Assembly (NCBI GenBank): GCA_018241365.1
Contig: JAFEDX010000198.1
Location: 1 to 64,000 of the forward strand
DNA: 64,000 bases
Source of the DNA: Pseudomonadota bacterium
GTDB lineage: Bacteria > Pseudomonadota > Gammaproteobacteria > Xanthomonadales > Rhodanobacteraceae
Direction: 5' to 3'
Made by a program: the position numbers and the translations under genes. Position 1 is the first letter of the stretch, and each line of letters begins with the position of its first letter. Positions 9,950 to 18,067 of this stretch are shown one piece after another. The notes beneath the pieces are model-generated. The model was not told where the DNA came from, ran no database searches, and was given only the letters and a program-made list of their open reading frames with translations.

Positions 9950-10516
9950 ATGCCGAGCGCAATGCCATCGCCCGAGCCCGTGCTGGAAACCGCGCGGCTG
10001 ATCCTGCGGCCGCCGTGCTCCGCGGACTTCGAGGCGTGGGCCGCCATTGCGCGGGATGAGCAGGCCATGCGGCACCTCGGCGGGCTGAAGAGCCGTTTCG
10101 AGGCATGGAATCATTTCACGGCAGCGGTGGGCGCCTGGCACGTACTCGGCTTCCACGCGTTTTCCGTGATCGAGAAGGGCACCGCGCGGTGGATCGGGCG
10201 CGTGGGTCCCTTGCACCCCGATGGCTGGCCCGGCGACGAGATCGGCTGGACGCTGGCGCGCGAAGCGTGGGGCAAAGGCTACGCCACCGAAGCCGCGACC
10301 GCCGCGATCGATTGGGCATTCAAGGCGCTGGGTTGGACGCAAATCATCCATTGCATCGCGCCGGACAACGCGTCTTCACGCGCGGTTGCGTTGCGCCTAG
10401 GCTCCGTTCTGCAAGGCCCCGGCCGGCTGCCCGCACCGCATGACGACGATCCCATCGACATCTGGGGCCAGACGCGCGAGCAGTGGTTCGCGCGCCGCCA
10501 ACCACATTCTTCCTGA
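9950..10516 (+). CDS. GNAT-family N-acetyltransferase (RimJ/RimL-like)
   Basis: A 188-residue protein. It opens with VLETARLILRPP, the usual first strand of RimJ/RimL-type acetyltransferases, and has EIGWTLAREAWGKGYATEAA near residues 100-119, the acetyl-CoA pyrophosphate-binding Q/RxxGxG/A motif region. NASSRAVALRLGSVLQG near 145 is the conserved motif B. It should transfer acetyl from acetyl-CoA to an amine; the substrate is unknown. Starts at 9950 and 9962 (MPSPEP) are equally plausible. It begins seven bases after the pilin-like gene and ends 15 bases before the E1 gene, so it may be cotranscribed with either. Confidence 0.85.
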   Translation: MPSAMPSPEPVLETARLILRPPCSADFEAWAAIARDEQAMRHLGGLKSRFEAWNHFTAAVGAWHVLGFHAFSVIEKGTARWIGRVGPLHPDGWPGDEIGWTLAREAWGKGYATEAATAAIDWAFKALGWTQIIHCIAPDNASSRAVALRLGSVLQGPGRLPAPHDDDPIDIWGQTREQWFARRQPHSS

Positions 10517-10531
10517 GCAATCCCGACCACC

Positions 10532-12862
10532 ATGGCTGCAACGTCGCAACCCATTCCAGCGCGCCACAAGGGTTTCAATCGCGCCGAGATCGTTGACCAC
10601 AACTTCAGTGAATTTGTCGAACAATGGCAGGGCGAGGCGAACGCGGCGCCACGCGACGACGTGCCGGTGCTGCCGGGCAGCGCCTGCACGGCACGGGATT
10701 TCCGCGAACTGTTCGAATCGCAACTGATCTCGCGCCACCTGGATTTGATGGCGCGGGTGCTGCGCGTGCAGAACAAGGTGTTCTACACCATCGGTTCCTC
10801 GGGCCACGAAGGCAACGCGATGGTGGCGCGGCTGACGCGGCATACCGATCCGGCATTCCTGCATTACCGCAGCGGCGCGTTCATGGCCGAACGTTTCCGC
10901 AAGCTGCCCGGCTCTGATGGAAAACGGCTGGATCCCGTGATGGATTCGGCGCTGTCGTTCGCCGCCAGCAAGGAAGATCCCGCGTCCGGTGGGCGTCACA
11001 AGGTGTGGGGTTCGAAGCCGTTGTGGGTGCTGCCACAGACTTCCACCATCGCCTCGCATTTGCCGAAGGCGCTGGGCACCGCGGTTGCGATCGAGCAGGC
11101 CCCACGCATCGGCCATGAGCTGCCGGTGCCGCGCGATTCCATCGTGATCTGCTCGTTCGGCGACGCGTCCAGCAACCACGCGACCGCGCAGACCGCGTTC
11201 AACGCGGCGGGTTGGACGGCGTACCAGAAGCTGCCGGCACCGGTGCTGTTCGTGTGCGAGGACAACGGCATCGGTATCTCGGTGAAGACGCCGGGCGGCT
11301 GGATCGCCAACAATTTCCGTGACCGCAAGGATCTCGACTATTTCTTCGCCGATGGACTCGATCTGGCCGAAGGCTACGCGCAGGTTGCGCGCGCGGTCGA
11401 GCATTGCCGCGGCACGCGGCGTCCGACTTTCCTGCATCTCAAGACCACGCGCCTGACGGGCCACGCCGGCACCGACTTCGAAATCGAATGGCGCAGCTTT
11501 GAGGAACTGGTGGCGCTGGAGGCCACCGACCCGCTGTTGCGTTCGGCGGCGATTGCGCTGGAGTCGGGCCTGTACACGAAGCAATCGTTGCTCGACGAAT
11601 ACGAAGCCATCCGCAAGCGTTGTTTCGCCGCGGCCGAGGAAGCCGACCATCGGCCCAAGCTGACCTCGCTGGACGAGGTGATGAAACCGCTGGCGCCTTA
11701 CACGCCCGAGGCTGTCGCGGCGGAAGCGGCACGCAGTGGCTACGCGGCCACACGTGAAGCAGTGTTCGGCGGCGACGCGAAGCTGCCCGAGAAACAGCAC
11801 CCACGTCATCTTGCCTTGCAGATCAATGCCGCGCTGCACGACCTGCTGGCGAAGTACCCGGAATCGCTGCTGTTCGGCGAGGACGTGGCGCAGAAGGGCG
11901 GCGTGTACACGGTCACCAAGGGCCTGCAGAAAACCTTCAAGGGTGCGCGCGTGTTCAACACGCTGCTCGATGAGACGATGATCCTGGGCTTGGCGCAGGG
12001 CTACGCCAACATGGGCATGCTGCCGATCCCGGAGATCCAGTATCTCGCCTACTTCCACAACGCCTGCGACCAGATCCGTGGCGAAGCGGCGTCGCTGCAG
12101 TTCTTCTCCAACGACCAGTACCGCAATCCACTGCTGGTGCGGATCGCATCGCTCGGTTATCAGAAAGGCTTCGGTGGGCACTTCCACAACGACAACTCGA
12201 TCACCGCGTTGCGAGATATCCCGGGGCTCGTGGTTGGGTGCCCGTCGCGCGGCGATGACGCCGCGACCATGCTGCGCACGCTGGCGGCGCTGTGCAAGGT
12301 CGATGGCCGCGTGTGTGCCTTGCTTGAACCAATCGCGCTGTACATGACCAAGGACCTGTACGCGCACGGCGACGGGCAATGGCAGTTCGCCTATCCGGCG
12401 CCGGGCGAAGCGATGACGCTGGGCGAAGGCCGCATCTACCACGAAGATGCCGATGATCTGGTGATCTTCACCTTCGGCAACGGCGTGCCGATGGCGCTGC
12501 GTGCGGTGCGCGAGATCGAAATGCAGCACAAGTGGAAAGTGCGCGTGGTCGACCTGCGCTGGCTGGTGCCGTTGAACGACGCCTTCATCGCAGCGCAGGC
12601 GAAAACCGCCAAGCGCATCCTCGTGCTGGATGAAGGCCGCAAGAGCGCCGGCGTGGGCGAGGGCGTCATCACTGCCATCGTGGAAGCAGGTCTTGGCGAC
12701 AAGCCGCTGAAGCGCGTGGTGGGTGCCGATACCTACACGCCGCTGGCCGGCGCCGCGTTGCTGGTGCTGCCGGGCGAGGCCGACGTCGTGGCCGCGGCTG
12801 CGGCGCTTGCCGGTACGCGTGCCGGGCCAGGGGCAAAGCCTGCGCGCGGCAAGCGTGCCTGA
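10532..12862 (+). CDS. Fused alpha/beta 2-oxoacid dehydrogenase E1 component (branched-chain type)
   Basis: A 776-residue thiamine-diphosphate enzyme. The first half (about 55-400) is the E1-alpha domain: FGDASSNHATAQTAFNAA near residue 209 and CEDNGIGIS near 243 form a GDx..EDN variant of the ThDP motif. The second half (about 423-760) is the E1-beta transketolase-like domain (ALHDLLAKYPESLLFGEDVA). In most bacteria these are two genes (bkdA1/bkdA2). E1 decarboxylates a 2-oxoacid and passes the acyl group to lipoylated E2. No E2 or E3 gene is adjacent, so the partner complex is elsewhere. Substrate specificity, branched-chain or other, is inferred from resemblance only. Confidence 0.88.
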   Translation: MAATSQPIPARHKGFNRAEIVDHNFSEFVEQWQGEANAAPRDDVPVLPGSACTARDFRELFESQLISRHLDLMARVLRVQNKVFYTIGSSGHEGNAMVARLTRHTDPAFLHYRSGAFMAERFRKLPGSDGKRLDPVMDSALSFAASKEDPASGGRHKVWGSKPLWVLPQTSTIASHLPKALGTAVAIEQAPRIGHELPVPRDSIVICSFGDASSNHATAQTAFNAAGWTAYQKLPAPVLFVCEDNGIGISVKTPGGWIANNFRDRKDLDYFFADGLDLAEGYAQVARAVEHCRGTRRPTFLHLKTTRLTGHAGTDFEIEWRSFEELVALEATDPLLRSAAIALESGLYTKQSLLDEYEAIRKRCFAAAEEADHRPKLTSLDEVMKPLAPYTPEAVAAEAARSGYAATREAVFGGDAKLPEKQHPRHLALQINAALHDLLAKYPESLLFGEDVAQKGGVYTVTKGLQKTFKGARVFNTLLDETMILGLAQGYANMGMLPIPEIQYLAYFHNACDQIRGEAASLQFFSNDQYRNPLLVRIASLGYQKGFGGHFHNDNSITALRDIPGLVVGCPSRGDDAATMLRTLAALCKVDGRVCALLEPIALYMTKDLYAHGDGQWQFAYPAPGEAMTLGEGRIYHEDADDLVIFTFGNGVPMALRAVREIEMQHKWKVRVVDLRWLVPLNDAFIAAQAKTAKRILVLDEGRKSAGVGEGVITAIVEAGLGDKPLKRVVGADTYTPLAGAALLVLPGEADVVAAAAALAGTRAGPGAKPARGKRA

Positions 12863-12883
12863 CGAATCTCCGCCGAACGATCC

Positions 12884-14137
12884 ATGGACCTCAATCCATC
12901 CCAGCCGATTCATGACGCCGTGCCTGCGGCGCCGGTCGGAACCGGCCACAGGGAACCGACGCGCTTCAGCGTGATCGGCGCGGTCAGCTTCGTGCACATG
13001 TTGAACGACATGATGCAATCGGTGATCGTCGCGATCTATCCGATGCTGAAGGGCGACTTCCACCTGAGCTTCATCCAGATCGGCGCGATCACCCTGACGT
13101 TCCAGCTGACGGCCTCGCTGCTGCAACCCATGGTCGGCATCGTCACCGACCGGCATCCGTTGCCGTTCTCGCTGCCGATCGGGATGTTCTTCACCCTGAG
13201 CGGGCTGCTGCTGTTGTCGGTGGCGCCGACCTATCCGATCGTGTTGCTGTCGGTCGCACTGATCGGCTGCGGTTCGTCGGTGTTCCATCCGGAATCCTCG
13301 CGGGTGGCGCGCATGGCTTCGGGCGGGCGTTACGGTCTTGCGCAATCGTTGTTCCAGATCGGCGGCAACACCGGCCAGGCGATCGGGCCTGCGCTCGCCG
13401 CCACGATCGTGCTGACCTTCGGACGCAGCCACGTCGCATGGTTCGGCGTGTTCGCGCTGGTCGCGATGATCGTGTTGTCGTTCGTCAGCCGCTGGTACAA
13501 GGCGCATATCAATGAACGCGTCGGCCACCACCAGGCTTCCGACAAGCCGGCGTTCCCGAAACCGGTGGTCCGGCGCACGGTGGGTATCCTGTTCGTGCTG
13601 ATGTTCTCCAAGTTCTTCTATCTGGCGAGCATCAGCAGCTACTACACCTTCTTCCTGATCCATCGGTTCGGCACGTCGGACAAGACGGCCGACCATTTGT
13701 TGTCGGTGTTCCTGCTGGCGGTCGCGGTCGGCACGATGATCGGCGGACCGCTGGGCGACCGCATTGGCCGCCGGCGGGTGATCTGGTTTTCCATCCTCGG
13801 CTGCGCGCCGTTCACGCTGGCGCTGCCGTATGTCGGGCTGGGCTGGACGGTCGCCCTGTCCGTCGTGATCGGGTTGATCCTTGCTTCGGCGTTTCCCGCG
13901 ATCATCGTGTATGCACAGGACATGCTGACGCACCGGATCGGCATGGTGTCGGGCCTGTTCTACGGGTTCTCGTTCGGCCTCGGCGGCATTGGCGCCGCGG
14001 TGCTGGGTGTGCTTGCCGATCATTTCGGCATCGTGTTCGTGTACCAGGTGTGCGCGTTCCTGCCGTTGTTGGGCTTGCTGGCGGTGTTCCTGCCGGACGT
14101 GCGTCCGCCGGGCCGCGGGGTGGCGCACGCTGCGTGA
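12884..14137 (+). CDS. MFS transporter, fosmidomycin-resistance (Fsr) type
   Basis: A 417-residue protein with about twelve hydrophobic segments in two halves of six. SFVHMLNDMMQSVIVAIYPML in the first helix, and the long cytoplasmic loop with RWYKAHINERVGHH, match the Fsr branch of the major facilitator superfamily. These are proton-driven exporters known for fosmidomycin efflux. GPLGDRIGRRRVIWFS near residue 285 is the conserved inter-helix loop motif. The start is 21 bases after the E1 stop. The native substrate is unknown. Confidence 0.87.
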   Translation: MDLNPSQPIHDAVPAAPVGTGHREPTRFSVIGAVSFVHMLNDMMQSVIVAIYPMLKGDFHLSFIQIGAITLTFQLTASLLQPMVGIVTDRHPLPFSLPIGMFFTLSGLLLLSVAPTYPIVLLSVALIGCGSSVFHPESSRVARMASGGRYGLAQSLFQIGGNTGQAIGPALAATIVLTFGRSHVAWFGVFALVAMIVLSFVSRWYKAHINERVGHHQASDKPAFPKPVVRRTVGILFVLMFSKFFYLASISSYYTFFLIHRFGTSDKTADHLLSVFLLAVAVGTMIGGPLGDRIGRRRVIWFSILGCAPFTLALPYVGLGWTVALSVVIGLILASAFPAIIVYAQDMLTHRIGMVSGLFYGFSFGLGGIGAAVLGVLADHFGIVFVYQVCAFLPLLGLLAVFLPDVRPPGRGVAHAA

Positions 14138-14205
14138 CAATCGTCACCTGAGTTTGCAAGGCACGCGGAGTATGCTGCCGTGCTTCGTGGACGGAGGGCG
14201 GCACG

Positions 14206-16026
14206 ATGAAGCGACGCGCATTGCTGAAGTGGATGGCCGGTGCGCCGGTGTTTGGAGCGTTGTTGGCGAACCTGCCGGAAGCTGCTTGGGCCAAGGTCGT
14301 GTTGCCGCCGACGCTGCGGCGCGTGCGGCCGGGTGAGCCCGGCTGGCCGTCGCCTGCGGACTGGGAAAGCTTGAGCCAGCAAGTGGGCGGGCGCCTGCTG
14401 AAACTCGCCGATCCGCTTGCGGCGTGCCGCGCCGATCCGTCAGGCAAGGCCTGCGCGGACTTCTTCACGCAGATCCGCAATCCGTTCTACATCCACGATG
14501 ATCCCGCGCTGACGCAGGCATCAGGATGGGCCGATGCGTGGACGTCGAAACCGAGCGCATACGCGGTCGCGGCGAACAGCGCGGCCGACGTTGCGGCTGC
14601 GGTGAATTTCGCGCGCAAGCACAAGCTGCGGCTGGTGGTGAAGGGCGGCGGCCACAGTTACCAAGGCACCTCCGACGCGCCGGACTCGCTCTTGGTCTGG
14701 ACCTACCACATGAACGACGGCACGCTGGTGGACGCATTCGTGCCGAAAGGTTGTGAGGGCAAGGTCGCGCCGCAGCAGGCGGTCACCATGGGTTCCGGCT
14801 GCATCTGGGGCCACACCTACAACGCGGTCACCACGCAAGGCGGCCGCTACGTGCAGGGCGGCGGTTGCATGACGGTCGGCGTCGCGGGCCTGGTCGCCAG
14901 CGGCGGTTTCGGAAGCTGGTCCAAGCGCTTCGGCACCGCGGCGGGCAACGTGCTGGAAGCGGAGGTCGTCACGGCCGACGGCAAGATTCGTGTCGTCAAT
15001 GCCTGCAACGACCCGGACCTGTTCTGGGCGCTCAAGGGCGGTGGCGGCGGCAGCTTCGGCGTGATCACGCGCCTGACCCTGCGAACTTGCGAACTGCCGG
15101 ATTTCTTCGGCGTGTTCAACGTCACCATCGAGTCGGATTCCGACGGCGCGTACCGGCGGCTGATCGCACGTTTCGTCGATTTCTGCCGCGCTGCCCTGAT
15201 CAACCCGCACTGGGGCGAGCAGGTGCACCTGCACGGCAACGTGTTACGTGTCGGCATGGTGTTCCAGGGGCTGGAGAAGATGCAGGCCGAAGCCGCCTGG
15301 AAACCGTTCCTCGACTTCGTGCAGGCATCGCCGAAAGACTACCGGATCACCGCGCCCGTGCAGGTACTGGCATTCCCCGCGCGCATGATGTGGAACCCCG
15401 AGGCATTGCGGAAAATGCCCGGGGTGGTCGTGGCGGATTCACGTCCGGACGCACCCATCGACAACATCGTATGGGCCGGCGACGCGGACCAGTCGGGGCA
15501 GTACATCACCAGCTACGGATCGGCGTGGCTGCCGCAGACGCTGTTGCAACCGGATCGCCAAACAGGACTGGTCAATGCGCTGTTCGAATTCACGCGTGGC
15601 TACGGCTTGTCGCTGCATTTCAACAAGGGTCTGGCGGGCGCGCCGCCTGAAGCCATCGACGCGGCACGCGACACGGCGATGAATCCGCAGGTGCTGGACG
15701 CTTTCGCGCTCGCGATCACCGGCGACAGCCAGCCGCCAGCGTTTCCCGGCATTCCGGGGCACGAGCCGGATCTCGCCGCTGCGCGCAAGGACGCCGAAGC
15801 TTGCGCCAAGGCCATGCAGGCGCTGTACAAGGCCGTCCCCGATGCGGGTTCCTACGTGTCCGAAAGCGATTATTTCCTCAAGGACTGGCAGCGCGCGTTC
15901 TGGGGTTCCAACTATCCGCGCTTGCTGGCGGTGAAGAAACGCTACGACCCGGACGGTTTGTTTACCGTCCACCACGGGGTAGGGTCGGAGCAATGGAGCG
16001 CAGACGGCTTCAGCCGCGCGGGTTGA
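14206..16026 (+). CDS. Tat-exported FAD-binding oxidoreductase (berberine-bridge-enzyme family)
   Basis: A 606-residue flavoprotein. KRRALLKWM at the start followed by a hydrophobic stretch and AWA at about residue 29 forms a twin-arginine signal, suggesting export as a folded holoenzyme. The FAD_binding_4 domain (about 110-290) has VVKGGGHSYQGTSDAPDSL, whose histidine is the usual covalent FAD attachment site. A second region, GGGCMTVGVAGLVASGGFG, binds the flavin pyrophosphate. The C-terminal NYPRLLAVKKRYDPDGLFTVHHGVG is the BBE domain. It would oxidise an alcohol or sugar using O2 or another acceptor; the substrate is unknown. No partner genes adjoin it. Confidence 0.87.
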   Translation: MKRRALLKWMAGAPVFGALLANLPEAAWAKVVLPPTLRRVRPGEPGWPSPADWESLSQQVGGRLLKLADPLAACRADPSGKACADFFTQIRNPFYIHDDPALTQASGWADAWTSKPSAYAVAANSAADVAAAVNFARKHKLRLVVKGGGHSYQGTSDAPDSLLVWTYHMNDGTLVDAFVPKGCEGKVAPQQAVTMGSGCIWGHTYNAVTTQGGRYVQGGGCMTVGVAGLVASGGFGSWSKRFGTAAGNVLEAEVVTADGKIRVVNACNDPDLFWALKGGGGGSFGVITRLTLRTCELPDFFGVFNVTIESDSDGAYRRLIARFVDFCRAALINPHWGEQVHLHGNVLRVGMVFQGLEKMQAEAAWKPFLDFVQASPKDYRITAPVQVLAFPARMMWNPEALRKMPGVVVADSRPDAPIDNIVWAGDADQSGQYITSYGSAWLPQTLLQPDRQTGLVNALFEFTRGYGLSLHFNKGLAGAPPEAIDAARDTAMNPQVLDAFALAITGDSQPPAFPGIPGHEPDLAAARKDAEACAKAMQALYKAVPDAGSYVSESDYFLKDWQRAFWGSNYPRLLAVKKRYDPDGLFTVHHGVGSEQWSADGFSRAG

Positions 16027-16164
16027 AATCGGCGGGCGGAGGAACCAGAAATCGATCATGTGGTCTGATGCGTGGCGTGTCGCTGATGTGGCGATGCCAC
16101 CATGCGTCAGCCGCATCAGTTACAGTTGCGGTAATCCCTTCGTGCCATTCGTGTGAGGAACCCC

Positions 16165-16929
16165 ATGGCCCTGCGTACCAACAACCCCGTCCTGCGGGAA
16201 CAGACTTTCCAGAACCTTGCCACGACCGGCGAGCCGATGACCATCAACGGCACGCTGGCGCGCACCGGACTGCTGCTGGTGCTGATGCTGATCACCGGCT
16301 GGTGGACTTGGCAGCATTTCATGCAGGGAGTGGCCGAAGGCGGCCCTGCATTGGGTATTTCGGCCGTCCAGCCATTCCTGTGGGGCGGGCTGATCGTCGG
16401 CCTGGTGATGGCGTTCGCCAGTGCCTTCAAGCCGAACTGGACGCCCATCACCGCGCCGTTGTATGCGCTGGCCGAAGGCACCGCACTCGGTGGCATCTCG
16501 GCCATCTTCGAACTGCGCTACCACGGCATCGTGCTGCAGGCGATCCTGGCCTCGGTCGGTGTGCTGGTGGTGATGCTGGCGCTGTATCGCACGGGTGTAA
16601 TCAAGGTCACCAACAAGTTCCGCACAGGCGTGGTCGCTGCGACCGGCGGCATCCTGCTGTTGTATCTGGTGCAGTGGGGCATCACCGCGTTCACCGGCTA
16701 CGCGGGCATGTCCTTCATCAACGGCGGCGGCATGCTGGGCATCGGCTTCAGCGTGCTGGTGGTTGGCCTGGCGGCGTTGAACCTGGTGCTGGATTTCGAC
16801 CTGATCGAACGCGCCACAGAACAGGGCGCGCCGAAATACATGGAGTGGTACTGCGCGTTCGCGTTGATGGTGACGCTGGTGTGGCTGTACATGGAGTTGC
16901 TGCGGTTGCTGGGCAAATCGCGCCAGTGA
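16165..16929 (+). CDS. Bax inhibitor-1 / YccA-like membrane protein (PF12811 type)
   Basis: A 254-residue protein with seven hydrophobic segments from about residue 27 onward. The cytoplasmic N-terminus MALRTNNPVLREQTF and the C-terminal LDFDLIERATEQGAPKYMEWY, with its acidic pair, fit the bacterial BI-1-like family, whose members can act as pH-sensitive calcium leak channels. The ATG at 16165 is chosen because GAGGA lies six bases upstream; a GTG at 16153 precedes that site. A short inverted repeat (CTGATGCG 16065-16072 / CGCATCAG 16112-16119) lies in the upstream gap. The physiological role is unknown. Confidence 0.85.
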   Translation: MALRTNNPVLREQTFQNLATTGEPMTINGTLARTGLLLVLMLITGWWTWQHFMQGVAEGGPALGISAVQPFLWGGLIVGLVMAFASAFKPNWTPITAPLYALAEGTALGGISAIFELRYHGIVLQAILASVGVLVVMLALYRTGVIKVTNKFRTGVVAATGGILLLYLVQWGITAFTGYAGMSFINGGGMLGIGFSVLVVGLAALNLVLDFDLIERATEQGAPKYMEWYCAFALMVTLVWLYMELLRLLGKSRQ

Positions 16930-16966
16930 CGAAGGGGCGAGAGCGCTCGTTCGTACTGAGGGTGCC

Positions 16967-17021
16967 GTCGCGCTCACGAGCGCTCCTACTGAAGCATCGC
17001 TGTAGGAGCCTGCGTGCAGGC
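16967..17021. repeat. Inverted pair of GTAG-type REP hairpins
   Basis: On the minus strand 16989-16967 reads GTAGGAG then stem GCGCTC/GAGCGC around GT. On the plus strand 17002-17021 reads GTAGGAG then GCCTGC/GCAGGC around GT, the same sequence as the units at 3151 and 3245. Two REPs facing away from each other 12 bases apart make a BIME-like unit between the BI-1 and UPF0145 genes. Confidence 0.8.
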
Positions 17022-17059
17022 GACCTGCTTCCAGCAAATGTCATCCGGAGGGTGCACGC

Positions 17060-17389
17060 ATGATCATCGTGACCAGTGAATACGTGGCAGGCTACCAGGT
17101 CACCGAAACCAAGGGCCAGGTGTTCGGCCTGGTGGTGCGCAGCCGCGGCATCGGCGGCAACGTGATGGCGGGTCTGCGCTCCATCGTGGGCGGCGAGATC
17201 AGCGAGTACACCCAGATGCTGGAAGAAGCACGCCGTCACGCCACCGATCGCATGGTGCAGAACGCGCAGGCGATGGGCGCCAATGCGGTGGTGATGATGC
17301 GCTTCGACTCGTCCGAGATCGGCCAGACCATGAGCGAGATCGTGGCCTATGGCACCGCGGTCGTCATCGAGAAAGTCGGCAGCCCGTGA
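17060..17389 (+). CDS. UPF0145 / YbjQ-family protein
   Basis: A 109-residue soluble protein. The IIVTSEYVAGYQVTETKGQVFGLVVRS opening, the central GGEISEYTQMLEEARRHATDRM and the late GANAVVMMRFDSSEIG match the UPF0145 (YbjQ) family. Its members form small homopentamers with a dodecin-like fold; a heavy-metal-binding role was suggested but is not established. The start lies 38 bases after the REP pair, with GGAGGG upstream. A dispersed 120-bp repeat begins at its stop codon. The function is unknown. Confidence 0.88.
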   Translation: MIIVTSEYVAGYQVTETKGQVFGLVVRSRGIGGNVMAGLRSIVGGEISEYTQMLEEARRHATDRMVQNAQAMGANAVVMMRFDSSEIGQTMSEIVAYGTAVVIEKVGSP

Positions 17390-17508
17390 AACCTGCTGCG
17401 CTCGTCAGTTCGCGTGCCGGCGGTGCTCGCAATGCTCACGTACTGGCGTGTACGCTCCGCTTGCTGCGCTCCGGCGACCCGCAACCTGTCTTCGCTCGCG
17501 ACGGTTTC
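17389..17508 (+). repeat. 3'-flanking dispersed repeat, copy A
   Basis: About 120 bases starting at the last base of the UPF0145 stop codon align without gaps, at roughly 80% identity by eye, to 47747-47627 on the minus strand. Shared blocks include AAACCTGCTGCGC, GGCGGTGCTCG, TGCGCTCCGGCGAC and TCGCTCGCGAC. At the centre CGTAC and GTACG form an inverted repeat; copy B has TGTAC and GTACA, a compensatory change. Both copies follow a gene's 3' end in the gene's own orientation. Confidence 0.75.
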
Positions 17509-17525
17509 ACCGGCCGCCGAATCCG

Positions 17526-17852
17526 ATGCTGATGCTCGCGCTCTACGTGATAGGCGCGGTGTTGCTGCTGGTCGCCGCGATCGCGTTGCTGGTCGGCGGC
17601 GCGCTGGCGCTGTTCCTGCCGCAGTTGATCATCGGCGGGCTGTTCCTGATCGTCGCGCTCGCGATCGAGCGCTGGCGCTACAAGCCGGTGCGGTCTGATC
17701 GTCCCGATCCGCACTGGACCGATACAGGCGAGCGTTTCGTCGATCCCGAAACGGGTGTGTTGACGGCCGTGTACTTCGATCCGGAGAAGGGTGAGCGCCA
17801 TTACCTCACCGCATCTGCCGATCCGAATGCACCGGATCGGACGGGGCACTGA
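17526..17852 (+). CDS. Small two-helix membrane protein of unknown function
   Basis: A 108-residue protein. Residues 2-50 are almost wholly hydrophobic and would form two membrane helices (ALYVIGAVLLLVAAIALLV and LFLPQLIIGGLFLIVALAI). The rest is a polar tail rich in D, P and E (SDRPDPHWTDTGERF and DPETGVLTAVYFDPEKGERHY) that would lie in the cytoplasm or periplasm. I do not recognise a family. The ATG at 17526 begins the hydrophobic part; the open frame upstream runs through the dispersed repeat and is probably not translated. Bases 17853-18067, between this gene and the convergent catalase gene, hold no feature I can name. Confidence 0.65.
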   Translation: MLMLALYVIGAVLLLVAAIALLVGGALALFLPQLIIGGLFLIVALAIERWRYKPVRSDRPDPHWTDTGERFVDPETGVLTAVYFDPEKGERHYLTASADPNAPDRTGH

Positions 17853-18067
17853 CATTGGCCGGCTGGTCGAGTTCGACGCACCGCGAATGCACATCCTGAG
17901 CGCTCCCCGGCTCCGGAGAGGGCAGCAACCGGCCCACTGGGGACATCCGCGCCATACCAGCAGGCGTCCACCAATCGTCCAGCCATAGTCGCGATGCCAC
18001 CCGGCTCCATAGCCGGCCGGTGAGCGCCGGCGTCGACACTCAGGCTTCCGGGCGCCTTGGCAGTGCC

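Noticed and set aside
10397..14140. A 1247-codon open frame on the minus strand across the E1 and MFS genes
   Set aside because: Its translation is H/R/Q-rich low-complexity protein with no motifs. It is antisense to two clear genes and is a high-GC codon-bias shadow.
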